Origin: Methanofollis aquaemaris
GTDB taxonomy: Archaea; Halobacteriota; Methanomicrobia; Methanomicrobiales; Methanofollaceae
Reading direction: 5' to 3'
NCBI RefSeq assembly: GCF_017357525.1
Contig: NZ_CP036172.1
Location: 248,001-312,000 of the forward strand
Length of the DNA stretch: 64,000 nucleotides
In this document: in pieces, positions 8,484 to 17,371 of the stretch
How positions within the stretch are numbered: the first letter of the stretch is position 1
How the letters are laid out: every line of letters begins with the position of its first letter
The notes under the pieces: model-generated
Told to the model about the DNA's origin: nothing
Seen by the model: the letters and a program-made list of their open reading frames with translations, nothing else
The model's database searches: none
Made by a program: the position numbers and the translations under genes

Positions 8484-10278
8484 ATCTCTTACGCTGTTTC
8501 GTTTTTCTCCGGAAAAAATCCCGCAGGACACATTACGAGAATTATTCGTCGGACGTGAAAAGCAACTTGACAACCTGGTCGATGATGTCGGTAAAGCCTC
8601 AAAAGAGCACACCACAAGATTTCATCTCATCGTCGGTCCCAGAGGGATCGGCAAATCACATCTCATGGTCCTGGCATATTATGACCTGATAGAAAAGTAT
8701 GGTTCGACGGTCATCCCCATCAAATTTGCAGAAGAAGAATACTCAATTTATCGTGCATCCGACCTTTTTTTACGGGCACTTGAAGAGTATGATAAAACCT
8801 ACGGAAGGGTTCATACAGATATTCCGAAGGATAAAGGGGAAGATTTTATACTTGATTTCGCTCTGGGGAAGTTGGAACAGATTTCCAGAGAGGAAAAAAA
8901 GCAGTTCGTCTTCCTGATCGAAAACTTGAATGAAATTTTTCTGCAGCTGGAAAAAGACGAAGTTGCAAAATTGCGTTCAATCTTTCAGAGATATGATATC
9001 TTCTCTGTCGTTGCATCTGCTCCGATGATCTTTCCAGGCGTTTCAGAACACGATGAACCTTTTTTCAATTTTTTCAAGATCGATCATCTCAGAGAGTTTT
9101 CTCTTGCAGAGAGCAAGCAGTTCATGAGAAGGATCGGGGAGGTAGAAAAGAATGAATACTTCCTGCAAAATTTTGAAAAATTCGAGCCAAAACTTGAAGG
9201 GATCTATCACCTCACGGGCGGGAGCCCCAGACTTGTTCTGATCATCTACGAGATCATTCACCGTGGAAATATTGAGAATATCGAGACGATCTTTCTCAAA
9301 ATGCTCGATGACCACACACCATATTATCAGAAGATATTCGAGATGCTGTCCGGGCAACGGAGAGTGATCGTTGATACGCTTATGCTCTCACCTACACCAC
9401 TGACCCCCAAAGATATTGCCGAAAAGACGCGTATCGACGGAAGAACCGTCAACTCTCAACTCAGGAGACTGGAAAATGACAGATATGTCAGGTCTCACTC
9501 GATAGGAAAACGTACCTGCTACGAGGTACGGGAACGACTCTTCCGGCTCTGGAGAGAGATGAGACAACCGTTCGGGCGCAACAGGATCCCTCTCTTTATC
9601 GATTTTCTCACGCTCTGGTATACTCCCGAGGAGAGAGAGAAGATATTCCGGACAAAATTCGAGCGGTTAGAGGCAGGGGATACGTCCGTACTCAGGGGCC
9701 TCCATGAATACCATGAGGGCCTCGTTGTTGCCGATACAATCTTTGAAGGGAGTCCCGAATCATTCGGCACACTTGTTCGGAAACTTATGATGGCATATAA
9801 TCTCAAAAAAAGAGAAGAAACCGTCGTGCTGGCAGACCGTCTTTATCCTCAGGCAGATAAAATCGGTCCGGACAGCATCTACCCTTATACTCTGGTCCTT
9901 CTCTCACTCGGATTCGACGAATATAGGGAAGGTAATTATGGGTACGGTAAGAAGCATATCTCAAGGGCGTACGAGATCGAATCAAAACGAAGTGAAGAAT
10001 TTGATTTGAAAAATGACACGATAGAATTACTCAAAGAGATCATCGACACCGGCGATCCCGAACTCGTCAGGATGGTGGCCGATACCATCATCGAAGCGAA
10101 AGGGGATAAGGATTCAGAGTATCGCCGGTTCATGAAACCGATCACCGACGCCCTGATGATCATCGAGACCGGGAACACATCGCTCTATTATCTGATGCTC
10201 CAGTCGGAGGAGAGAGATCTGATTGCCGATATCGTAAAGAAAATTATGAAGTCAGATGCTTTGAGTCCGGACGTATAA
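8473..10278 (+). CDS. AAA ATPase with winged-helix domain and helical C-terminal region
   Basis: A 601-residue protein starting inside the previous gene. The order is: a short lead; an ORC/Cdc6-like ATPase core with Walker A GPRGIGKSH (about residue 56) and a degenerate Walker B FLIENLNEI, where the usual DE is replaced by EN; a winged helix (LSPTPLTPKDIAEKTRIDGRTVNSQLRRLENDRYV, about 310-345); then about 230 residues of helices that look like TPR-type repeats. The layout resembles a STAND-type or archaeal ATPase sensor with a DNA-binding wing. The altered Walker B suggests weak hydrolysis and a switch role, with the partner ATPase doing the work (inference). Same AT-rich codon use as the partner. 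No known system is recognised. Confidence 0.85.
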   Translation: MDTESLTLFRFSPEKIPQDTLRELFVGREKQLDNLVDDVGKASKEHTTRFHLIVGPRGIGKSHLMVLAYYDLIEKYGSTVIPIKFAEEEYSIYRASDLFLRALEEYDKTYGRVHTDIPKDKGEDFILDFALGKLEQISREEKKQFVFLIENLNEIFLQLEKDEVAKLRSIFQRYDIFSVVASAPMIFPGVSEHDEPFFNFFKIDHLREFSLAESKQFMRRIGEVEKNEYFLQNFEKFEPKLEGIYHLTGGSPRLVLIIYEIIHRGNIENIETIFLKMLDDHTPYYQKIFEMLSGQRRVIVDTLMLSPTPLTPKDIAEKTRIDGRTVNSQLRRLENDRYVRSHSIGKRTCYEVRERLFRLWREMRQPFGRNRIPLFIDFLTLWYTPEEREKIFRTKFERLEAGDTSVLRGLHEYHEGLVVADTIFEGSPESFGTLVRKLMMAYNLKKREETVVLADRLYPQADKIGPDSIYPYTLVLLSLGFDEYREGNYGYGKKHISRAYEIESKRSEEFDLKNDTIELLKEIIDTGDPELVRMVADTIIEAKGDKDSEYRRFMKPITDALMIIETGNTSLYYLMLQSEERDLIADIVKKIMKSDALSPDV

Positions 10279-10385
10279 TCTCGTCCCACAGAACGTGGGG
10301 CCGCCATCATCCACAAGGGGCAGACAAAAACGATCTGTCCGGAGGGAGCCCCCTTCTCTCCAAACAAATTCAATAGCAAAAAAAA

Positions 10386-11684
10386 TTATTCCACCGGGAG
10401 GGTGGTCTTCACCTTGAAACCCCTCGTGATGAAGGCAAGGTACACGATCCCGATGATCACCCAGATAAACCCGATCTCTTTTGCGAAGATGTCGAGACCA
10501 TACCAGATCGCCCCGGTGAGGAGGAACCCGATCGCCGGGATGACGGCCAGTTTGGGGGTGCCCTCGATCTTGACGAACCGATACGCGAGCGAGAGGTGCA
10601 GGAGCATGAAGGCCGTCAGTGCCCCGAAGTTGACCAGGGACGAGAGATCCTGGAGGGTCAGCACGTAGAGAAGCACGCCGGTGACGGCGGCGACGGTGAC
10701 GATCGAGATGTAGGGCGTCTTGTACTTCGGGTGGAGCCTGGCGAAGGCCGCCGGGATGTGGCCCTGACGTCCCATCGAGAAGAGGACGCGGGAGACGCTG
10801 GCCTGGGCGGCGAGACAGTCGCCGACCCCCCAGGCGATGACCGTGCCGAGCATCGCGAGGATCTGGAGCCAGTCCCCGCCGGCCTCCTGGGCGATGAAGA
10901 AGAAGGCGACGTCAGGATCTTCGAAGGTGGCGCCCGGGTGGATGACCGCACCGAAGTAGGTGAGCGAGACGAAGAAGAATGCGATGAGCGGGATGACCAT
11001 GACGACGGCCTTGCTCACGACTTTCCGCGCCTCGACCGTCTCCTCGGCGAGGGTGGTCATCATGTCGAAGCCCAGGAAACTGAGCACCGCCACCGAGGCG
11101 CCCGAGAGGATCGCACCTGCGCTGAAGGTCTCGGGATTATAGAACGGCGCAAGCGTGAACGAGAGCGATGGGTCGGTGATGATCTTCGCTATGGCTACGA
11201 TGACGAAGATCGCAAAGACGGCGATCTCAAAGAAGAAGAGCGCCATCGTGACCCGTGCGGCCTGTTTGATCCCGATGATGTTCAGGATGGTCGTCGGGAT
11301 GAGGAAGGCGAGCGCCCAGAAATAAAACGCCACGCCGGTCGCTGCTTCAAGCCAGAGGGCCGAGACCAGGACGACCAGACCGGGGATCAGGATATAGTCG
11401 AGCAGGATCGCCCACCCGGCGACGAACCCGATATGGGGGCCGAAAGTCTCTCGCACATAGGCATAGGCTGATCCGGCCTCAGGGAAACGGTACGAGCACT
11501 GGCCGTAGACCCAGGCGGTGACCGACATGACGATCGCAGCGAGGAGGTAAACGAGCGGGACGTGTCCTTCGGAGAGGACGGCGACGATCCCGTAGATCCC
11601 CATCGGGGCGATGGGGACCATGGTGATGATCCCGAAGGCGAGCAGATCGCGCATATTCAGGATGCGGTCGAGTTGTTCGGCCAT
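10386..11684 (-). CDS. APC-superfamily amino acid/amine permease
   Basis: A 432-residue transporter with about 12 hydrophobic segments. The N-terminal consensus is present: LAFGIITMVPIAPMGIYG, then FPEAGSAYAYVRETFGPHIGFVAGWAILLDYI, the characteristic GSAYxYxRxxxGxxxGFxxGW motif of amino acid permeases. SFLGFDMMTTLAEET is the conserved TM6-region motif. The ATG sits directly against the stop of the acetamidase gene upstream, so the pair forms an operon. The likely job is uptake of an amine, amide or amino acid whose amide nitrogen is released by the enzyme, but the substrate cannot be read from sequence. Confidence 0.9.
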   Translation of the reverse strand: MAEQLDRILNMRDLLAFGIITMVPIAPMGIYGIVAVLSEGHVPLVYLLAAIVMSVTAWVYGQCSYRFPEAGSAYAYVRETFGPHIGFVAGWAILLDYILIPGLVVLVSALWLEAATGVAFYFWALAFLIPTTILNIIGIKQAARVTMALFFFEIAVFAIFVIVAIAKIITDPSLSFTLAPFYNPETFSAGAILSGASVAVLSFLGFDMMTTLAEETVEARKVVSKAVVMVIPLIAFFFVSLTYFGAVIHPGATFEDPDVAFFFIAQEAGGDWLQILAMLGTVIAWGVGDCLAAQASVSRVLFSMGRQGHIPAAFARLHPKYKTPYISIVTVAAVTGVLLYVLTLQDLSSLVNFGALTAFMLLHLSLAYRFVKIEGTPKLAVIPAIGFLLTGAIWYGLDIFAKEIGFIWVIIGIVYLAFITRGFKVKTTLPVE

Positions 11685-12605
11685 TTATGCCTCCATATGC
11701 AGCGCTTCGAGGAGCGCTCCGAGCGAGACGTGGGTCTTTGGGATACGTATCCGAACCGTCTTTCTCGGGTTGACGAGCTGGCTCACGCCGGCGTCGGCGA
11801 CGAGGCTTGCGAGCATATAGGCGTCTTCCCAGGAGAGATCGTTGGCCTTCGCAAGGGCGCGGACGGCACAGGCGAACCCCTCTTCAAAGGCCGCGGTCAG
11901 GTCTTCGTCGGAGACCAGGATCGAGAAGGCGTCGTCGGTCTCGACGACCGGCCAGGCCGGGGCGAGATCCTTGCAGAGGTCGACTTCCACGGTGACCTCG
12001 GCCGGCACCTCGCAGGCGGCGACACAGGCCTCGCCGTCGCCCATGACCGCATGGACGTCGCCGAGCGCGAGCAGCCCCCCCTCATGGAAGACCGGGAGGT
12101 AGAGGGTTGCGCCGGCACCGATGAGCGTGGTGTCGAGGTTGCCGCCGTGCCTGCCCGGGTTGCCGCAGGAGACCTCTTCGTCTCCGGCGACGCCGATGAC
12201 TCCGATCATCGGACGGGTCGGGATCCTCATCCCGCAGAACTCGACGGCACCCTCGTTCACCGGGCAACGTCTGGTCGTCGCCTGTTTTGTCCGGGCGCCG
12301 AGGACGCCGGCGTCAGGCACGGTGACGATGGTCCCGAAGGCCCCGGGGACGATATCGAGGACCTTCACCCTGAGGGCGTCGCCCCGCACGGCACCCTCGA
12401 CGGCCACCGGGCCGGTTGCCGGGTTGACGCGTGAGAAGTCGATCCCGGTCACGAACTGGTCTTCGGTGGTGATCTGGTTGGAAAAACAGTCCAGAGTTTT
12501 GAACCGTACGATGCTTCCCGGTCCGACCGTCTCCACTGCGGTGTTGGAGGGGCCGAAGGCAAAGATGCATCTGTCATCATGTATTTGATGAAACGAACGC
12601 TGCAT
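11685..12605 (-). CDS. Acetamidase/formamidase family protein
   Basis: 306 residues, normal for the FmdA/AmdA family of zinc amidohydrolases that split short amides to the acid and ammonia. Family marks include GPVAVEGAVRGDALRVKVLDI, PTRPMIGVIGVA, SCGNPGRHGGNLD (glycine- and histidine-rich, with likely metal/active-site residues) and LALGDVHAVMGDGE. ATG at 12605 has AGGAG 10-14 bases upstream. It is translationally linked to the APC permease. Nitrogen scavenging from formamide-like compounds is the reasonable role, and formate or acetate released would be usable by a methanogen (inference). Confidence 0.9.
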   Translation of the reverse strand: MQRSFHQIHDDRCIFAFGPSNTAVETVGPGSIVRFKTLDCFSNQITTEDQFVTGIDFSRVNPATGPVAVEGAVRGDALRVKVLDIVPGAFGTIVTVPDAGVLGARTKQATTRRCPVNEGAVEFCGMRIPTRPMIGVIGVAGDEEVSCGNPGRHGGNLDTTLIGAGATLYLPVFHEGGLLALGDVHAVMGDGEACVAACEVPAEVTVEVDLCKDLAPAWPVVETDDAFSILVSDEDLTAAFEEGFACAVRALAKANDLSWEDAYMLASLVADAGVSQLVNPRKTVRIRIPKTHVSLGALLEALHMEA

Positions 12606-12942
12606 ATGCTTGAAAGCTCCTGGCAGTCATCCTTTGGAATGAAGTACCAGAGTGTGCGGTTGGCGCCAATGCAGGAAATAGGATTCGATTTTTTTCAGGT
12701 ATGCGGGTCGGGATCGGGGATCTCCTCTAATATCTGGGCAGATGTGGACATTCAAGGATGTTCTGGCGATTATGACTGCGATTCAAAAAATGGGGTACCG
12801 ATTATATCTTCACGGAAATATCGGGCCTTGCCTCTCCTCTTGTCTCTTCCACGGCACCGGGCGGCCCATGCCATGCCATGGCAGGGCACGGGCCTCCGCA
12901 CCGGGAGAAGATGGGGCGCGCGCAGATTCTCCGGGATCTCTC
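12606..12942. other. Gap of 337 bases: acetamidase promoter region and a GC hairpin
   Basis: No credible gene. GGCCCATGCCA (12863-12873) and GGGCACGGGCC (12884-12894) pair at nine of eleven positions around TGCCATGGCA, itself a perfect palindrome. It lies 49 bases past the last stop of the ABC importer operon, so it may end that transcript. There is no T-run behind it on the leftward strand; the flank is purine-rich there. Confidence 0.45.
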
Positions 12943-13716
12943 TCAACGCTCCCGTCTCGGCCTGAGCGGGAAGATGTACGGAACCCCGTCCCGCTCCTCG
13001 ACCATTGCTTCGACCCCATAGACCTCGGCGATGAGGTCGGGGGTGAGCACCGCGGACGGCGGGCCGCTGGCATAGACCTGACCATGCCTCAGGACGACGA
13101 GCATCGTGCACGAGCGGGCGGCGAGGGTGAGGTCGTGGATGGCCATCACCACCAGGCGCCCGCCGTCATGGGCAAGCCTGCCGACCGTCTCCATCACCTC
13201 CATCCCGTTTCTGAGGTCGAGGGCGCTCGTCGGTTCGTCGAGGAGCATGAGCGGGGAACCCTGGGCCAGGGCCCGGGCGACCATCACCCGCTGCCGCTCC
13301 CCGCCGGAGAGATCGCGGAGCCGCCTGAACGCAAACTCTTCCACCTTCAGCGCTTCCATCGCCTTCACCACCGCCACCTCGTCCTCCTCCTTCACCCGCC
13401 AGGAGAGGTGCGGGCGGCGCCCCATCAGGATGGTCTCGTAGACCGTGGCATGTGAGTGGCTCGCAATCCCCTGCGGGACGTAGGCGATCTTTCTGGCGAC
13501 CTTCGGTCTGGGGAGGGAGGCGACGGCCGTGCCGTCCAGGAGGACGGTGCCCTCGGACTTGAAGATCCCGTCGATGCACTTGATCAATGTCGTCTTGCCA
13601 GACCCGTTCGGGCCGACGAGGCCGACGACGCCCGGGCTCTCCGCGAGAAAACTGATCCCTTTGAGAACAGGGTGGTTGCGGTATGAGAAGGAGAGGTCTT
13701 TCACCTCAAGGTTCAC
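12943..13716 (-). CDS. ABC importer ATPase, iron/cobalamin type (FecE/BtuD-like)
   Basis: Start taken as the GTG at 13716 that overlaps the permease stop by two bases; the frame stays open far upstream, but that part is only a shadow of the permease gene. 257 residues with Walker A GPNGSGKTT (35-43), Q-loop VPQG (80-83), signature LSGGERQR, Walker B LMLLDEPTSALD and switch His MAIHDLT. It powers the FecCD-type permease encoded just upstream. The spacing and gene order (binding protein, permease, ATPase) are those of siderophore, heme or corrinoid importers. Confidence 0.9.
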   Translation of the reverse strand: MNLEVKDLSFSYRNHPVLKGISFLAESPGVVGLVGPNGSGKTTLIKCIDGIFKSEGTVLLDGTAVASLPRPKVARKIAYVPQGIASHSHATVYETILMGRRPHLSWRVKEEDEVAVVKAMEALKVEEFAFRRLRDLSGGERQRVMVARALAQGSPLMLLDEPTSALDLRNGMEVMETVGRLAHDGGRLVVMAIHDLTLAARSCTMLVVLRHGQVYASGPPSAVLTPDLIAEVYGVEAMVEERDGVPYIFPLRPRRER

Positions 13717-14768
13717 CACCCGGCGTCCCCCCTGCGCATGAAGAGATAGATGAAGAACGGGACGCCGATGAACGCGGTCATGATCCCGACCGGCAAAACC
13801 GTCGGGGCAAGGATGGTCCTGGCCAGACTGTCGGCCGCGAGGAGGAGAAGCGCCCCCACCAGGCCCGAGGCCGGGAGGAGGAACCGGTGGTCGGTGCCCA
13901 CCACCATCCTGGTGATGTGGGGGGCGACGAGGCCGATGAACCCGATCGTCCCGGTGAAGCAGATCACCGCCGCCGTGAGCAGCGAGGAGATGAACATGAA
14001 GATGGTCATCGAACGGTTGACCGGCACCCCGAGGCTCTCGGCGATCTCGTCCCCCTCGGCGAGGACATTGAGGTCCCATGCACGGTAGACGAGGTAGGGG
14101 ATACAGACTACGAGGAGAAGGGTGACGATCCCGAGTTTCGGCCAGGACGAGCGGTCGAGAGAACCGAACATCCAGAAGACGATCTCCTGGAGTTCGTCGG
14201 CCGTCCCCAGGTACTGCAGCAGCGAGGTGACCGCCGAGAAGAGGTACATCAGGGCGATGCCGGCAAGAATCATCGAGGTGGCCCCCATGCCGCGGTATCT
14301 CGCCATCATGTAGATGACAAAGGCTGCGAGGAGGGCGAAGAGGAAGGCGTTCCCGACGATGAGATAACTCCCGCCGACGAAACCCGCGCCGAGGACGATT
14401 GCCACCGAGGCGCCGGTCGAGGCGGCCGAGGCGATGCCCAGGGTGAAGGGACTGGCGAGCGGGTTTCTGAGGATCCCCTGCATCACCGCTCCGGCCACCG
14501 CCAGGCCGAACCCGGCGGCGACGGCGAAGAGCACGCGGTGAAGACGGTAGTCCCAGACGATCGTCTTCGCCATCTCGGAAGATTCGAACGAACCCGGGAA
14601 GAGTCCGGCAAGCACGGCGCGGTAGGCCTCGGCGACCGAGAACCCCGCGCTTCCGAGGGTGACGGCCACGCCGAGCAGGAGGAGGAGGGCCACGAACATG
14701 GAAAAAAAGAAGATCGCCCGTTTCTGCCGGGCGACCGCTATGCCTTCCCTGAGTGCGTCGTGCGTCAT
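13713..14768 (-). CDS. ABC importer permease, FecCD/BtuC family
   Basis: 351 residues with about ten hydrophobic segments. The family signature is clear: AAGFGLAVAGAVMQGILRNPLASPFTLGI (residues ~95-125) contains the RNPLAxPxxLG motif, followed by GFIGLVAPHITRMVVGTDHRFLLPAS, the conserved EAA-like coupling region that contacts the ATPase. ATG at 14768 lies six bases after the stop of the binding-protein gene. It moves an iron chelate, heme or corrinoid across the membrane; the specific ligand is set by the neighbouring binding protein. Confidence 0.93.
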   Translation of the reverse strand: MTHDALREGIAVARQKRAIFFFSMFVALLLLLGVAVTLGSAGFSVAEAYRAVLAGLFPGSFESSEMAKTIVWDYRLHRVLFAVAAGFGLAVAGAVMQGILRNPLASPFTLGIASAASTGASVAIVLGAGFVGGSYLIVGNAFLFALLAAFVIYMMARYRGMGATSMILAGIALMYLFSAVTSLLQYLGTADELQEIVFWMFGSLDRSSWPKLGIVTLLLVVCIPYLVYRAWDLNVLAEGDEIAESLGVPVNRSMTIFMFISSLLTAAVICFTGTIGFIGLVAPHITRMVVGTDHRFLLPASGLVGALLLLAADSLARTILAPTVLPVGIMTAFIGVPFFIYLFMRRGDAGW

Positions 14769-14774
14769 GGGGGC

Positions 14775-15962
14775 TCAGGGGTAGACAAAGACTCCTGTGG
14801 CGGGGTCGAGGTCGAGGTGCTGGAACTCCTCCAGATAGGTGCGGTGGAGGGACTGCGGGTCGAGGGCTGAGGCCTGGTCGGGATAGCACCACTCTGCAAG
14901 ATAGGTCATCCCGATAAAGTGCTGGGGGCCGCCCATGATGTCGTTGTGGAGGATGTGGAGACGGTCGTTCTTCACGACCGTGAGACTCTGCCATCCGGGC
15001 CGTGCGGCGAGGGAGTCGTAGACTTCGGCGACCTTCTCGTTCTCGGTGTCCGCGTAACCGCCGTACGGGTAGGCGCCCGCGCCGATGAGTTTGACGATCA
15101 TGTCAGGGTCGGCGGCGATGACGGCCTCGGGGTCGACCTCTGGGTACTCGGCCGGGAGGTCTGAGAAGATGTTCTTCCCGCCGGCCATGGTGATCTTCCT
15201 GTCATATCCTGACCCGGCGGCACCGGTCTTGTAGTCTTTCCAGTTCTCCATGTAGACGGTGGGCCGCTCGGCCTCAGGCACGCCGGCACCGGCGGCCGAG
15301 ATGTTTTCAAGGGCTCCGGTGTAGAAGTCGGCGAAGCGCTCGGCCTCGGACTCCTTCCCGAAGATCTCCCCGAGCGCCAGCACCTCGTCGGCATAGGTCT
15401 CGGGCGTGAAGCAGTCGAACCTGAAGACCTTCACGCCGGGGATCGAATCTTCGAGTTTTCTCTGGATCTCGTCGCAGGATTCCTTGCTGGTGGTGGCGTA
15501 CAGGAAGACGGCGTCTGGCTGTAGAGCGATCACTTTCTCGTAGTCGGGCGACCAGACGCTCCCGACCACCGCGGTGTCCTGGTATTCGGGGAAGAAGGTC
15601 GTGCGCTCCGGCGAGTACTTGTCCACGCCGACGACCAGGGACGGGTCCACGCCAAGGGAACGCATCGTCTCAAGAGTCTCGCTGTTGAAGACAACGATCT
15701 TCTCCACCGGTCCGTCGAGGGCGACCTGCCGGCCGGAGAGGTCGGTGACTGTCCGTGATGTGCCGGAGAGGACGGCAAGGCGGGATGCAGCATCCTCGAC
15801 CGTCGCCAGGTCGGGGGCGCCGTCTCCTCCGGTGAGGAAGGAGAGGACCATCCTCACAAACTCGTCCTCGGAGACGGTGTCGGCCGGAGCCTGGAGGGCC
15901 GCGGCCGCCGGTGCGGCGAGGAGGAAAAGGACGAGGAGTATGGTAAAGGTTCTCGCGCTCAT
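14775..15962 (-). CDS. ABC importer substrate-binding protein (iron/corrinoid class)
   Basis: 395 residues with a clear signal peptide (MSARTFTILLVLFLLAAPAAAA). The mature part begins with an unusual ~60-residue lead, then a class III binding-protein fold: TVTDLSGRQVALDGPVEKIVVFNSETLETMRSLGVD, VGVDKYSP and ALQPDAVFLYATTS. There is no obvious lipobox cysteine; the protein may be held by its N-terminus or by the small membrane-anchored protein encoded upstream, which overlaps it by four bases. Methanogens have several importers of this kind and need both iron and cobalamin, so I leave the ligand open. Confidence 0.88.
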   Translation of the reverse strand: MSARTFTILLVLFLLAAPAAAALQAPADTVSEDEFVRMVLSFLTGGDGAPDLATVEDAASRLAVLSGTSRTVTDLSGRQVALDGPVEKIVVFNSETLETMRSLGVDPSLVVGVDKYSPERTTFFPEYQDTAVVGSVWSPDYEKVIALQPDAVFLYATTSKESCDEIQRKLEDSIPGVKVFRFDCFTPETYADEVLALGEIFGKESEAERFADFYTGALENISAAGAGVPEAERPTVYMENWKDYKTGAAGSGYDRKITMAGGKNIFSDLPAEYPEVDPEAVIAADPDMIVKLIGAGAYPYGGYADTENEKVAEVYDSLAARPGWQSLTVVKNDRLHILHNDIMGGPQHFIGMTYLAEWCYPDQASALDPQSLHRTYLEEFQHLDLDPATGVFVYP

Positions 15963-16444
15963 TGCCGCCGCCCCCTTGAGAAGATCAGACCGGCGAGCAG
16001 GGCGACGATGAGGGCCGGTGCCGGGCCGGGCGCACCTGTGGTAGTGGCAACTCCCGCCCCGTCGACACCGATGCGAGAGGCCTGGATGGTGCCGTTGAGC
16101 CGATTGACAAAGTCATACCATTCTCCAGTGATCTCCCCGCCTCCCTTATCGGGAGCGACGATCTGGTAGGTGACCGAGGTCTCGTTGAGCAGGGCGAAAC
16201 AGATCTGGTTCTTATCGGCTGCCACCCGGTCGGCCGGGAGGGTACTCCCTGCAAAGACAAAATCCGGAGGCAGGTGCTCGATCACCCCCCCGGCGGCGAT
16301 CTCCTCGATCGACAGGGTGACATCCACCACACTCCCGTCCTCCGGGGCCGGGGTGCTGAGGGTGCGCTCGACATCGGCGGCGCCGGCCAGTGTCGGGAGG
16401 CCGGCGAGGCAGATGCACAGAAACAGGGTCAACACTTTCCGCAT
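15959..16444 (-). CDS. Small secreted protein with C-terminal membrane anchor, ABC-importer associated
   Basis: 161 residues: a signal peptide (MRKVLTLFLCICLAGLPTLAGA), a compact extracellular domain (GGVIEHLPPDFVFAGSTLP, then NQICFALLNETSVTYQIVAP), a short thiol-free linker with TTTGAPGP, and a C-terminal hydrophobic helix ending in SRGRRQ. It starts the importer operon and overlaps the binding-protein gene (ATGA). The architecture suggests a cell-surface domain that presents or captures the same ligand. The extracellular domain resembles a type seen in other methanogen surface proteins but I cannot name it. Confidence 0.7.
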   Translation of the reverse strand: MRKVLTLFLCICLAGLPTLAGAADVERTLSTPAPEDGSVVDVTLSIEEIAAGGVIEHLPPDFVFAGSTLPADRVAADKNQICFALLNETSVTYQIVAPDKGGGEITGEWYDFVNRLNGTIQASRIGVDGAGVATTTGAPGPAPALIVALLAGLIFSRGRRQ

Positions 16445-16520
16445 GTGTATCAGTCCAGCTATCTGATTCAGCTATGACATCACGGGTTAGAAACTTTGTG
16501 CTACAGGGTGACAAGAATAC

Positions 16521-17276
16521 TCAGATCGGTATTACCCTTTCGACCCCCACCGCCGCGGCATAGATCGCAAAACTCCGCTCGCCGTCGAGGCCGAGGAGGG
16601 CGTCGAGTGCGTCGTCGTCGAAGGCGGCCATGGCACAGACACCGCATCCGACGGCTTCTGCTCCGAGGTAGAGGTTCTGGCAGGCATGCCCGGCGTCTAT
16701 GAAGATGTACCGGTAGCCCCGCTCGCCGTACCGCCAGGTCATCCGGTAGATGTCGGCCGCCCAGAGGAAGACGACGGCCGCGTTGCCGACCATCGGCTGG
16801 CCGATCAACGCCTCCTCGACGGCGTCGACGACGTTCTCCGGGGCTTCGACCGCGGAGAGGCCGTGTGAGACGGCTGCATAATGGTACAGTCCTGGTGCAA
16901 GCCCTTCCACCTGGTTCACGAGAAGATAGGTCTCCAGGGCGTGGCGTGCCCCGGCAGACGGCACGGTCCTGAAGGTCCAGGTGTCTCTGAAGACCGAGGT
17001 CACTCCCTGCGAGCACCAGAGGAGGTACGAGAGGGTGGCAAGCGGCAGGGGTTCGGGAGCATAGGTGCGGACGCTCCGTCTCCGGGCGATCGCTTCGACC
17101 AGACTGACCGGCCTGAGGTCGGCATCTTCAGGAGGTGGGAGCGGGGTCACCGGCCCGGCATGCGGGCGTTCGAGCGGCGGCTGCGGCCTGCCGAGCACCT
17201 GGTCGGAGGGCGTGAGATGGGCAAACTTTGTCTCTTCAAGAAAGGTACGTCCGGTGCGAATCATCTCTCTCTGCAT
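16521..17276 (-). CDS. SagB-type nitroreductase-fold oxidoreductase
   Basis: 251 residues from ATG 17276, which has GGGGGTGG in front; the GTG two codons earlier is less likely. The nitroreductase/SagB family is shown by SLVEAIARRRSVRTYAPEPLPLATLSYLLWCSQGVT (FMN-binding RRSxRxY start), RTVPSAGARHALETYL (PSAGArhPxE motif) and DAGHACQNLYLGAEAVGCGVCAMAAFDDD (GHxxQNLxLxAxxxGLG motif). Stand-alone SagB-like proteins occur widely; the classic role is FMN-dependent oxidation of azolines, but no cyclodehydratase partner or precursor peptide is visible here. It lies 76 bases upstream of the ABC operon on the same strand and divergent from the UspA fusion gene. Confidence 0.85.
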   Translation of the reverse strand: MQREMIRTGRTFLEETKFAHLTPSDQVLGRPQPPLERPHAGPVTPLPPPEDADLRPVSLVEAIARRRSVRTYAPEPLPLATLSYLLWCSQGVTSVFRDTWTFRTVPSAGARHALETYLLVNQVEGLAPGLYHYAAVSHGLSAVEAPENVVDAVEEALIGQPMVGNAAVVFLWAADIYRMTWRYGERGYRYIFIDAGHACQNLYLGAEAVGCGVCAMAAFDDDALDALLGLDGERSFAIYAAAVGVERVIPI

Positions 17277-17371
17277 GGCCACCCCCGTACCGGGCAGGCA
17301 TGTAAAGATTTGCGCCGGACAGGATCAGAGGGTATTTACCCGCGAAGACACCCATCCGGTATCGAGGGATT

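Noticed and set aside
12943-14994. A 683-codon open frame on the minus strand
   Set aside because: Only the last 257 codons are the ABC ATPase. The rest is an Arg/Pro-rich shadow of the FecCD permease gene, which has clear family motifs in another frame.
16521-17276. Azoline peptide (RiPP) cluster around the SagB-type gene
   Set aside because: No cyclodehydratase, precursor peptide or export gene is adjacent; stand-alone SagB-like oxidoreductases are common.
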